Both the position numbers and the translations under genes were made by a program. Under the pieces are notes generated by a model. The model was not told where the DNA came from and searched no databases. It saw only the letters and a program-made list of their open reading frames with translations. A DNA stretch of 64,000 nucleotides. Origin: Amycolatopsis orientalis DSM 40040 = KCTC 9412 (GTDB taxonomy: Bacteria; Actinomycetota; Actinomycetes; Mycobacteriales; Pseudonocardiaceae). Shown in pieces: positions 38,201 to 45,299 of the stretch (within the stretch, counting starts at the first letter, position 1; each line of letters begins with the position of its first letter). The stretch covers positions 1 through 64,000 of the forward strand of contig NZ_ASJB01000009.1 in assembly GCF_000478275.1 (NCBI RefSeq), written 5' to 3'.

Positions 38201-39085
38201 AAACCAAGCCAGCAGTGCGGTCTTACCCGCCCACGGGCCCGCCTGCAGCCAACGGACCTGCTCGTTGCCGGCGCAGAACCGCGTTAATTCCGTCAGCTCC
38301 CGTCCCCGCTCGAACAGCTGATCAGGAGCTGCGTCGACAAGGTCGGATCGGTGTTCGGCAACGGTCACTTGGGCAAGCGGCAGCGGAACCACGTCGGACA
38401 GAAGTGCCGCGTCCGTCGGCAACGACGGGAGCAGACGCGCCAGCTTCTCGCGCGGGAATTCAGCGAGCGCGTGGTCGAACCGACCTGCCGCGAGGGTGGA
38501 CGGCCCGTCGCTGCGGTGGTGTTCGGCGATCACACCGATGATCCGGCCGGACACCCACACAGCTGCCCCGGACATCCCCGCCCAAGGCGAATTCTCACCA
38601 GCCTCAGGAATCGTTCGCGCGGTGATCTCCAGCGTGCCCTCTCGCCAGTTCGAAAGCACGGCCAGACTTCCCGACAGCTGATACGAATCCCGATACCGGC
38701 CGGAGACGTGGTCGGTTTCCTGTCCGGATGTTCCGTAGTCCCGCAGTTTCCACAAGGGGAACCCAACGGCGGTGACTTCGAGCACGGCCGGTTCGTCACG
38801 GAGCCGGCCGAACTCCACAGGCTCGACGTCCGAGTTGGCGGAAGGAAGCTCGAGAAGCGCCAAGTCGGCCCGAGGAGCGACCAGAAACGACGCGGCCACA
38901 ACCGAGCGTTCACCCGGTAGGTCCACCTCAAACCGCACCTCGATGTTCGTCGCGTCGACGACTACGTGAGCCGCCGTGAGAACCGCGTGCGCGGCAACTT
39001 GATAGCCCGAGCCCCGGCGTCGACCGCCGGGATAGGTCACGATGATCTCGGCGACTCGGTTCCTGGACGGTCCATCGTCGATCAC
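35252..39085 (-). CDS. Trypsin-STAND NTPase with TPR-like repeats
   Basis: This 1277-residue protein combines a trypsin-like serine protease, a NACHT-like NTPase and long helical repeats. The protease triad is visible: His40 (LTAAHVVVD), Asp74 (RADLALLEL) and Ser172 (WAGMSGAAVW). The NTPase has Walker A GPWAGKT (283-289) and Walker B LLMLIDGLDED (369-379). The remainder (about 600-1270) is rich in Ala-containing helical repeats of about 35-40 residues that would sense ligands. This matches proteins proposed as NTP-dependent biological conflict systems, in which ligand binding unleashes a caspase- or trypsin-type effector. The start GTG 39085 overlaps the upstream Trypco2 gene by four bases, so the two are translationally coupled. 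Confidence 0.9.
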   Translation of the reverse strand: MIDDGPSRNRVAEIIVTYPGGRRRGSGYQVAAHAVLTAAHVVVDATNIEVRFEVDLPGERSVVAASFLVAPRADLALLELPSANSDVEPVEFGRLRDEPAVLEVTAVGFPLWKLRDYGTSGQETDHVSGRYRDSYQLSGSLAVLSNWREGTLEITARTIPEAGENSPWAGMSGAAVWVSGRIIGVIAEHHRSDGPSTLAAGRFDHALAEFPREKLARLLPSLPTDAALLSDVVPLPLAQVTVAEHRSDLVDAAPDQLFERGRELTELTRFCAGNEQVRWLQAGPWAGKTALLAWFALNPPAGVDVVAFLINGRYAAEADSEGFLASMIDQLSALCGEPAGSLAPRNARRVFRRLLDNAAKRSAERGRRLLMLIDGLDEDTSFTGNREMSSIAAVLPSRLPDGVKLLVASRPHPGLPDDVVGTHPLRTVVPSQVTTSPHARNIEIAAQAELSGVLRKTGLERTLLGLIAASGGGLTAANLAELTDRPLYEVQTMLNGRFGRVLMTRHATDGSGAPERGHLLAHATLRAEAVEQFGATLADHKKVIDTWADLFAGQGWPADTPGYLLRGYPKILDSPADAPRLLSLATDARRLDLMFRATGGDMLARADIERAMALQLSKPEPSLEALLILASTADDLSRRNAKLPVDLPAVWTILGQPERAVALAGGAASPVQRIAAMRAIIESSAATRTSEWRILLPLVERALSEIVNPRTLAEQLGHLSVSVFLVGDRRRAADYLSTAIRMARRADRGAGLVALLSGLSEAAAFNGDRETAQSLAAALRTTPVPAARLSAKVFVNKATGLAAAGEYGEAMSLIAHLEDSDSAARAVSSIASVAAVNGDLSYAANLARSIKPNVARARACCEVAASIAAYGDPEQARALCREAVAAAAAVNELTAHVRALCDATDVLIDVGDRTVAFELTREIGAKIGNIAKREVRARALSRLAGLTAKLGDHAGAAELADRAEESARFSTATPQWLRVVGEVADGLAALGDYDEALMLTESVRRTIDEFNKRNAGINQEARKLALTHAIAVYAAADRLHLAEEIFESLPPGSGGKHIIALAAAKAAETGDSEFALRLCRTFQFGPHRLAAIGQVVTALARVDPASANVLFREAIDSLDRSGARDRAFAVAELAVAAAALGHTVQSRQLADSAGSELGALSHSKRVRALAAIAAAWARLGEEEHCAIAVTAAIDAASSIREFIGASRVLGNLVRRVVDADPRTVRYLAKHGISLRRILIDLVSGGYWPGAISGVTVLEPDALRALAGRIQSRLPRSS

Positions 39086-39393
39086 CGCTCGCCGGGCTCC
39101 TCGGTGCCAGACACGAACGGCTTGCGATCCAGTTGCCCGGCCCGGCGTGGATCGAGAGTGAGCTTGATCTTCTGGGTGGCGGCCGAGCTGAACTTTCCGT
39201 CAACGCCTGCCTCGACCAGCCAAAACTTCACCTTCGCCGTAGGCGAGGCCTCTTTGGTGACGGCCACCGTCAGCTCCAGCTCTATCGAACCCAGCTCGAA
39301 CCGGAGCTCGGCGCCGTCACCGCTGTTCATCGCGACCGTGAGCTCGTCACGCAATCGGCCAATCATCTCGGACAGTTCGACCGCCATCTGCAA
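39082..39393 (-). CDS. Trypco2-like (trypsin-co-occurring) small protein
   Basis: This 103-residue protein starts with a helix (VELSEMIGRLRDELTVAMNS) and a beta-rich core with the paired pattern LRFELGSIELELTVAVTKEA and FWLVEAGVDGKFSSAATQKIKLTLDP. This matches the Trypco2 domain described as a partner of trypsin and STAND proteins in conflict systems; recognition is from memory of the family. Its role is unknown, plausibly an adaptor, substrate or inhibitor of the protease. The stop overlaps the STAND start (GTGA), which fixes a two-gene operon. Promoter elements should lie in 39394-39494 but are not obvious. Confidence 0.82.
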   Translation of the reverse strand: MQMAVELSEMIGRLRDELTVAMNSGDGAELRFELGSIELELTVAVTKEASPTAKVKFWLVEAGVDGKFSSAATQKIKLTLDPRRAGQLDRKPFVSGTEEPGER

Positions 39394-39494
39394 GCCACCC
39401 TCCCATTGCCCCTGCCAGGACCGTCAAGGGTCCCACGACAGTCGGGAAAGGGCGTCGGGCGCCGCGCCGTTCGCTGCTCAGGCTTGTGAACAGC

Positions 39495-40604
39495 TCAGCG
39501 TTCTTCAGCAGCCAGCTGACCGCAGGCCGCCGCGATCTCCTGACCGCGGGTGTCCCGCACCGTGCACGCCACCCCACCGGCGTTGACCAGGCGCACGAAC
39601 TCCCGCTCCACCGGCTTCGGCGACGCGTCCCACTTCGAACCCGGAGTCGGGTTCAACGGGATCACGTTCACGTGCACCAACTGCCCCAGATGCTTACGCA
39701 GCCGCTTCGCCAACAGCTCGGCCCGCCACGGCTGGTCGTTGATGTCCCGGATCAGCGCGTACTCGATCGACACCCGCCGACCCGACGTGTCCGCGTAATA
39801 CCGGGCCGCCGAAAGGACCTCGTCCACCGACCAGCGCTCGTTCACCGGCACCAGCGTGTCGCGCAGCTCGTCATCCGGCGTATGCAGCGAAACCGCCAGG
39901 CGGACCTGCATCTTCTCGTCCGCCAGCTTCCGGATCGCGGGCGCGAGACCCACCGTCGACACGGTCACCGAACGCTGGCCGATCCCCAGGCCGTCCGGCG
40001 AGGGATCCGTGATCCGCCGGACCGCCGCCACCACACGCTTGTAGTTCGCCAGCGGCTCGCCCATGCCCATGAAGACGATGTTCGACAGCCGCCCCGGACC
40101 GCCGGTCATCTCGCCGTCACGCATCACCGCGGCGGCCGAGCGGACCTGGTCGACGATCTCCGCGGTCGAGAGGTTCCGGTCGAGGCCGCCCTGCCCGGTG
40201 GCGCAGAACGGGCACGCCATGCCGCAGCCCGCCTGGCTCGAGATGCACAGGGTCGCGCGGTCGGGGTAGCGCATCAGCACGCTCTCCAGCAGCGTCCCGT
40301 CGTGCGCGCGCCACAGGGTCTTGCGGGTGGTGCCGTCGTCACAGGCGAGCGCCTTGATCTCGGTGAGCAGCGTCGGCATCAGACCGCCGACGAGCTTCTC
40401 CCGCGACGCCGCCGGGATGTCGGTCATCTCGTCGGGGTTCACCGAAAGCCGCGAGAAGTAGTGGTTCGACAGCTGCTTGGCGCGGAACGGCTTCTCACCC
40501 AGCTCGGCGACGGCCTCGGCCCGCTCGGCGGCGGTGAGATCGGCGAGGTGGCGCGGCGGGAGGCCGCGCTTGGGCGCGTCGAAGACGAGAGGGAGGGCAG
40601 TCAT
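39495..40604 (-). CDS. rlmN: 23S rRNA/tRNA adenine-C2 methyltransferase RlmN
   Basis: This 369-residue radical-SAM enzyme methylates C2 of A2503 in 23S rRNA and of A37 in tRNAs. The radical-SAM cluster motif CGMACPFC is present in the [19 protein letters not shown] region. [12 protein letters not shown] supplies the SAM-binding glycine motif, and the conserved Cys of [11 protein letters not shown] near the C-terminus is the catalytic Cys that pairs with the other conserved Cys in the SSQAGC area. Its 3' end is one of the two rlmN ends bracketing the cassette. In related genomes it usually lies close to cdsA; here several genes intervene. ATG 40604 is near a weak site. Confidence 0.96.
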   Translation of the reverse strand: MTALPLVFDAPKRGLPPRHLADLTAAERAEAVAELGEKPFRAKQLSNHYFSRLSVNPDEMTDIPAASREKLVGGLMPTLLTEIKALACDDGTTRKTLWRAHDGTLLESVLMRYPDRATLCISSQAGCGMACPFCATGQGGLDRNLSTAEIVDQVRSAAAVMRDGEMTGGPGRLSNIVFMGMGEPLANYKRVVAAVRRITDPSPDGLGIGQRSVTVSTVGLAPAIRKLADEKMQVRLAVSLHTPDDELRDTLVPVNERWSVDEVLSAARYYADTSGRRVSIEYALIRDINDQPWRAELLAKRLRKHLGQLVHVNVIPLNPTPGSKWDASPKPVEREFVRLVNAGGVACTVRDTRGQEIAAACGQLAAEER

Positions 40605-40810
40605 AGCCCAATCAGTGTCCCATGTCCACTTCCGACGCGCCCGGGCCGCCCTCCGGCGCTGTTCCCCAGGTCACGTGACCTGTGCACGTCCCAGGCCGTG
40701 CGGATCGCATACGAGAAGACGTCAGGCCGTCAGGTCCGGTCGGAGACTGGGTCAGGTCGCGCCACGGAGCGTGACGGCGAGACGGGAGTCCTGGAGACGA
40801 CGGGGTTGCC

Positions 40811-42730
40811 ATGGGATCCGAAGCTGCCAGGTCGCGGCCAGAAACCTCCGTGCTCCTGACCGGTTCACCGGCGCTGACCGCACCGCTGGCGGAGGCCCTC
40901 GGCGTCGGCGGATACGCGAGTGTCGAGATCGTCCCCTTCTTCCGCGATCTGTCCGAAGTGGACGCCGGCACCACCGTCGTGGTCGCGGCTTTCGACCACC
41001 CCGCCTACGCCGAACTGACCGCGTTGGACGCCTTGTGCGCCGGGAGCGGGGTGCGCTGGCTGCCGTTGCGCCGGGAACGCGGCCTGATGATCGCCGGACC
41101 CGCGATCACGCCGGGCCGCGGGATCGACTTCGCCGACGTCGTCGCCCGCCGTCGCTCCGCGGCCCCGGATCCCGGCGTGGTCGACGCGTTCCTCTCCGCG
41201 CCCGCGAACGCGACAGCGCTCAACCCCGGCGACGTCCACTGGGTGCTGGCGAATCTCGCCGTCCACCTCGAACGCTGGCTCACCGGTGGGCGCACCGCGA
41301 TCGCTGGCGGCGAGATCGAACTGAACCTGGCCGACCTCACCGAGATCCGCCGTCCGATCCTCCCCGTGCCGGATCGCGTGCGGTCCGTCCCCACCGTGGC
41401 CGACGCCGAACTGCTGGTCGACGACCGGACCGGGATCGTGACCGGCGTCAGCGAGATCGCGCCGTCGCCGGGGATGCCCGCCCGGCTGCGCGTCTGCGCC
41501 GTCGCTGTCGCGGACATGCGGCGCGTCACGAACTGGCCCAACGACCGCCAGGCCATCGGCACCTCCTGGCACGACTTCGACCTCGCCCGGCAGTCGGCCA
41601 TCGGCGAAGCGGTGGAGCGCTACTGCGGCAGCTGGCTCGCCCCGGAACGCGAAGTGCGCTTCGGCAGCTACGAGCAGCTCACTCGCTACGGAGTCCCAGC
41701 ACTCGATCCTCGGCGGCTGAGCCTCTACTCGGCCGGGCAATACCGGTCTCCCGGCTTCCCGTTCACGCCGCTGACGCCGGACACCGACTGCTCGTGGGTC
41801 GAGGGCTTTTCCCACACCACCAAGGAATCCGTCTGGGTGCCGGCGTTCCTGATCTCGAACGAACGGCAAGCGGGCGAGGCCCGGTTCGCCGATCCGCTGC
41901 TCGCGGGCCTCGCCGCCGGAGCCTCCGAAGAACACGCCGTCACCTCCGGCCTCGAAGAGGTCCTCGAACGCGACACCTCCATGCTCTGGTGGGCGAACGC
42001 ACCCCGTCTCGCGCGGCTTCCGATCCCGGACGAGATCCGGGCGCTCATCGCCGACACCGTGGACGGCTACGAGATCACACTCATCCACCTGGACAACGAA
42101 TTCGACGTCCCGGTGGTCGCGGCGGCGGTCCTCGATCGGGTCACGCGCCGGCTGTCCCTCGGTTTCGCCACCCGGCCGGACGCCCTCGAAGCCGCGAAGA
42201 GGGCGCTCGCCGAAGGGTTCACACTGCAGCACACCTGCCGCACTCTCGACAACGAAGCCGCACTGTCCGCCCTGCGCCGGGATCTCGGCGAACTCAAGCC
42301 CTATCGGGCCGATCGGCGTTACCTCGACTCCTATCGCGACGACTTCGGCGACGTCACGGATCTCCTTTGCCAGCACCAGATCTACCTCGATCCCCGGGCC
42401 GCGAAGCGGGTGGCGCCGTGGGTCCGCGACCTGCCGGACGGCCGCTGGGACGATCTCCCCTCCCTCTGCGAGCGGCGGCAGAAGGCTTATCAGGACCGGG
42501 TCGAGGCGCGCGGGTTCGAGGTGATCAGCGTCGACCTGACCACCTGCGACGTCGCGGCCGCCGGTTTCCACGTGGTGCACACCCTGGTGCCGGGGCTCGT
42601 GTCGAACTTCCCGGCCGGTTTCCCGTTGTGGGGCAACGGAAGGATCACCGACGCGGCCGTGGCGCTCGGCTGGCGCGACGCTCCGCTCGCCGAAGGGGAC
42701 CTCAACGTCTTCCCGCTACCCCACGCCTGA
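40811..42730 (+). CDS. YcaO cyclodehydratase-like protein with degenerate E1-like N-terminus
   Basis: This 639-residue protein looks like a fused TOMM cyclodehydratase. Residues 1-200 resemble the E1/ThiF-like leader-binding partner (VVVAAFDHPAYAELTALDALCAGSGVRWLPLRRERG, then AGPAITPGRG), but the zinc-binding cysteines of that domain are replaced. Residues 215-639 form a YcaO domain with ATP-site motifs SAIGEAVERYCG and GLEEVLERD. The C-terminus GDLNVFPLPHA ends in a PxP motif, as in azoline-forming YcaO proteins. YcaO enzymes activate peptide backbones to install azoles or thioamides. No dehydrogenase is adjacent. ATG 40811 has only a weak site. It is divergent from rlmN and followed by a PadR gene. 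Confidence 0.88.
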   Translation: MGSEAARSRPETSVLLTGSPALTAPLAEALGVGGYASVEIVPFFRDLSEVDAGTTVVVAAFDHPAYAELTALDALCAGSGVRWLPLRRERGLMIAGPAITPGRGIDFADVVARRRSAAPDPGVVDAFLSAPANATALNPGDVHWVLANLAVHLERWLTGGRTAIAGGEIELNLADLTEIRRPILPVPDRVRSVPTVADAELLVDDRTGIVTGVSEIAPSPGMPARLRVCAVAVADMRRVTNWPNDRQAIGTSWHDFDLARQSAIGEAVERYCGSWLAPEREVRFGSYEQLTRYGVPALDPRRLSLYSAGQYRSPGFPFTPLTPDTDCSWVEGFSHTTKESVWVPAFLISNERQAGEARFADPLLAGLAAGASEEHAVTSGLEEVLERDTSMLWWANAPRLARLPIPDEIRALIADTVDGYEITLIHLDNEFDVPVVAAAVLDRVTRRLSLGFATRPDALEAAKRALAEGFTLQHTCRTLDNEAALSALRRDLGELKPYRADRRYLDSYRDDFGDVTDLLCQHQIYLDPRAAKRVAPWVRDLPDGRWDDLPSLCERRQKAYQDRVEARGFEVISVDLTTCDVAAAGFHVVHTLVPGLVSNFPAGFPLWGNGRITDAAVALGWRDAPLAEGDLNVFPLPHA

Positions 42731-42828
42731 CGGCCGTCACCGAACTGCTCGGCCTGGGCATCGATCCGCTCGCGCTCGACCCGAGCTGAGACCCACGTCA
42801 CGAGATCAGGGTTGTCGTACGACCGTTT

Positions 42829-42840
42829 ACGATATATCGT
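42829..42840. promoter_or_regulatory. PadR operator palindrome
   Basis: ACGATATATCGT is a perfect 12-bp palindrome about 38 bases before the PadR start. GTCGTACGAC (42814-42823), a second perfect palindrome, lies just upstream. AT-rich CGATATATCG sites of this kind are typical of PadR family operators, so autoregulation is likely. Confidence 0.65.
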
Positions 42841-42877
42841 GAACGTGTCGGAACATTACGTAGAGAGGATCCACATC

Positions 42878-43519
42878 ATGCGAGGACGACGACCTTTTCC
42901 TCCAGAACACGCCCGACCCGCCTTCGGCCCCTGGGCTCGCGGCGGCTTCGGCGAATTCCCCCCGCCTCCGGGCTGGGGACCGGGCGGACCCGGCCACCGG
43001 CATCGGCACGGCCGTCGCGGTGGGCCCGGTGGCCGTCGCGGCAAGCGCGGTGACGTCCGCGCGGCGATCCTCGCGCTGCTTTCCGAGCAGCCGAGGCACG
43101 GTTACGAGATCATCCGCGAGATCGGCGAGCGCAGCGGCGGCTTCTGGAAGCCGAGCCCCGGCTCGGTCTACCCGACCCTGCAGCTGCTGGCCGACGAAGG
43201 CCTCGTGATCAGCAAGGACGAGAGCGGCAAGAAGCTGTTCGAACTCACCGAATCCGGCCGCGCCGCGGCCGAGCAGCAGGACGCCGTTCCGCCGTGGGAG
43301 CAGATCGCCCACGACGTCGACCCGGTCGAGGTGAACCTGCGCAAGGCGGGGGCGACGCTGGCCGCTGCGGTCATGCAGGTCATGCACGCCGGCAGCGAGG
43401 CACAGCAGTCCCGCGCCGTCGAGGTGCTCAACGAGGCACGCCGGACGATCTACGGCATCCTCGGCGAGGCCGACGACGACACCGCTCCGGGTGGGCCGTC
43501 CGCCGAGGACGCGGAGTGA
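42878..43519 (+). CDS. PadR family transcriptional regulator
   Basis: This 213-residue regulator has an unusual N-terminal extension of about 60 residues rich in Pro, Gly, Arg and His (for example FPPPPGWGPGGPGHRHRHGR). The PadR winged helix follows: RAAILALLSEQPRHGYEIIREI, SPGSVYPTLQLLADEGLV and KKLFELTESGRAAAE. The C-terminal helix supports dimerisation. ATG 42878 is preceded by AGAGAGGA; a longer frame from 42812 would begin inside the operator. It probably represses itself and perhaps the upstream YcaO gene or a distant efflux system. The last 70 bases overlap the convergent methyltransferase. Confidence 0.9.
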   Translation: MRGRRPFPPEHARPAFGPWARGGFGEFPPPPGWGPGGPGHRHRHGRRGGPGGRRGKRGDVRAAILALLSEQPRHGYEIIREIGERSGGFWKPSPGSVYPTLQLLADEGLVISKDESGKKLFELTESGRAAAEQQDAVPPWEQIAHDVDPVEVNLRKAGATLAAAVMQVMHAGSEAQQSRAVEVLNEARRTIYGILGEADDDTAPGGPSAEDAE

Positions 43520-44346
43520 CCTGGCACGACGAGGCCGGTGGGCTTGGTGCGCGTATGCACGCGATAGCCCACCGGCAGCGTCACCCGCTGTTCCCCGGCT
43601 CCTGACGAAACCTCGTTGAGACGCCGGACCTCCGCGATCGCCTTCGCCGCGACCGGGGCGCTGAACTCGATCTTCAGCACCGCTTCCATCGCGGCGGCGT
43701 CCTCGAACAGCCACCGCGTCATCACCTTGCGGCAGCCGAATCCCTGACGGGCGAAGAACTTCTCGACGCCGGGCGGGTCGTAGTGCGGCAGATCCTGACG
43801 CATCCAGTTCCCGTAAGGCTCACTCGCCACATCGAGATCGACGATCATCAAGGTCCCGCCGGGCCGCAGCACCCGCTCCGCCTCACGAAGGCCGGGTTCG
43901 CAGCCGGGGCCGAAGAAGTACGCGGTCCGCGCGTGGACGACGTCGAAAGCCGCGTCCGGAACCGGAAGCCGCTGCGCACGGCCTTGCCGCACCTCGACGT
44001 TCGGCAGTTCCCCGACGCGATGCCGCGCGTCACGGACGAGCGGTTCGTGGGGCTCGACACCGAGGACCGACCGTGCCGTCGCGGCGAACCGCGGCAGATG
44101 GAAACCGTCGCCACAGCCGATGTCGAGCACGTCCGCACCGGTCCAGTCACGATGCTCGGCGAGTACCCGCCAGATCTCGTCGTCGACGTCCTGCGCGCGG
44201 TTCTCGACCTCATAGGCCTTTTGGTAGTACCAGATGTTCGGGCTCGGCAGCACTTCGTCGCCGCCGCGGCGGAAGGAGGAGACGGATCGGGGAAACCAGC
44301 GCACGGAAACTCCAACGAGGGGACGCCGGGCCGGGTTCCAGGTCAT
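43450..44346 (-). CDS. SAM-dependent methyltransferase
   Basis: This 298-residue class I methyltransferase has motif I in VLDIGCGDGFHLPRFAAT, the acidic loop in VLGVEPHEP and motif III in LRPGGTLMIVDLDV, the pattern of UbiE/Methyltransf_11 enzymes. The substrate is unknown. The C-terminal tail (about 40 residues after VHTRTKPTG) is Ser/Pro-rich and is read across the end of the PadR gene on the other strand. It starts at ATG 44346; GTG 44253 is an alternative that would remove 31 residues of low-complexity sequence. It is divergent from the VOC gene. Confidence 0.85.
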   Translation of the reverse strand: MTWNPARRPLVGVSVRWFPRSVSSFRRGGDEVLPSPNIWYYQKAYEVENRAQDVDDEIWRVLAEHRDWTGADVLDIGCGDGFHLPRFAATARSVLGVEPHEPLVRDARHRVGELPNVEVRQGRAQRLPVPDAAFDVVHARTAYFFGPGCEPGLREAERVLRPGGTLMIVDLDVASEPYGNWMRQDLPHYDPPGVEKFFARQGFGCRKVMTRWLFEDAAAMEAVLKIEFSAPVAAKAIAEVRRLNEVSSGAGEQRVTLPVGYRVHTRTKPTGLVVPGHSASSADGPPGAVSSSASPRMP

Positions 44347-44419
44347 CCGGGTCTAAATCTTTAACGGAAACAATGCGGATAGCGACTAGACTTTACTCCC
44401 ACCGGTAAGGGAGAACCGC

Positions 44420-45265
44420 ATGTCGCTTGGCTCGGCCGCTCACACTTCCGTCATCCCTTCAGGAATCCCGTGCTGGATCGAGCTGGCCTGCAGAGACGAA
44501 GTGGCCGCACAAGCCTTCTACAGCGGGCTTTTCGAGTGGGAGTACACCGTCCAGCGTGATCCGGCGACGCCGACCGGACGATACTCGATCGCCACGCTGA
44601 ACGGCGTGCCGGTCAGTGGTCTGTACCGTTCGGGCACCGGCGGGCCGTCCGGCTGGAGCGTCCACATCTCGGTACCACAGGCGGCCGCGGCCGCCGAATG
44701 GGTCGACAGTCTCGGCGGCCGGGTCACCCTCGGACCGGTGGCGATTCCCCAGCGCGGCAACATCGTCCACGCCATCGACGCCTGCGGCGCGCACGTCGTG
44801 TTCTGGGAACCGCCTGCCACGTGGGAGTTCGCGACCGGGGTGCCCAACTCCTTCAGTGGCGCGGATCTCAACACCCACGACGGCGCGGCGGCGGACCACT
44901 TCTACTGCCGTCTCTTCAACTACACCAGCCACCAGATCGGCGACGGCGCCTCGCTCGACTACGCCGAATGGCTCATCGAGCACGAACCGGTGCTGTACCG
45001 GTACGTGATGGGCACGGAATACCGCCCGGACACTCCGCCGCACTGGATGGTCTATTTCGCCCTGGATCCGGCTCGCGGCGCCGACGCCGCGGCGGGACAG
45101 GCCCTGATGCTCGGCGGCGCCGTCGTCGTCCAGCCCTACGACACCCCGTACGGCCGCATGGCGATCCTCGCCGATCCGGACGGTTCGGTGTTCGCCGTGA
45201 TCGACCACTCCCGGGCCATCGAAGGCTGGGGCCGGGCCGAAGTCGACGACCCTTACGACGATTGA
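44420..45265 (+). CDS. VOC (glyoxalase/bleomycin resistance-like) protein
   Basis: This 281-residue protein contains two VOC domains. The first begins GIPCWIELACRDEVAAQAFYSGLFEWEY and the second near NTHDGAAADHFYCRLFNYTS, each with the paired beta-alpha-beta-beta-beta repeat and conserved GA.V..EP-like strands. Such proteins are dioxygenases, isomerases or resistance proteins that bind a metal or a ligand; metal ligands cannot be assigned confidently here. GGGAGAACCGC precedes ATG 44420. A stable hairpin follows its stop, so it is probably a single-gene transcript. Confidence 0.88.
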   Translation: MSLGSAAHTSVIPSGIPCWIELACRDEVAAQAFYSGLFEWEYTVQRDPATPTGRYSIATLNGVPVSGLYRSGTGGPSGWSVHISVPQAAAAAEWVDSLGGRVTLGPVAIPQRGNIVHAIDACGAHVVFWEPPATWEFATGVPNSFSGADLNTHDGAAADHFYCRLFNYTSHQIGDGASLDYAEWLIEHEPVLYRYVMGTEYRPDTPPHWMVYFALDPARGADAAAGQALMLGGAVVVQPYDTPYGRMAILADPDGSVFAVIDHSRAIEGWGRAEVDDPYDD

Positions 45266-45292
45266 GCCGGGGCGACCGTCCGTCGCCCCGGC
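45266..45292. terminator. Bidirectional terminator between VOC and carboxylesterase genes
   Basis: GCCGGGGCGA (45266-45275) pairs perfectly with TCGCCCCGGC (45283-45292) across a seven-base loop and is followed by CCTTTCGT on the plus strand. It starts immediately after the VOC stop and ends eight bases before the convergent carboxylesterase stop. Confidence 0.85.
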
Positions 45293-45299
45293 CCTTTCG

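Larger units (their letters stand above)
35231..39494 (-). other. Inserted conflict-system cassette flanked by rlmN 3' ends
   Basis: This interval of about 4.26 kb is bounded by two copies of the rlmN 3' end (35183-35230 and 39495-39542). It holds only a Trypco2-like gene and a trypsin-STAND gene. No integrase, transposase or inverted terminal repeat is visible. The flanking pseudo-direct repeat suggests acquisition by recombination at rlmN. Confidence 0.6.

Noticed and set aside
40622..40678. 18-residue plus-strand ORF ([18 protein letters not shown]) before the YcaO gene, considered as a modified-peptide precursor
   Set aside because: It has no ribosome binding site, lies in the divergent rlmN promoter gap and is shorter than known precursors. 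Conservation next to YcaO homologues would be needed to revive it.
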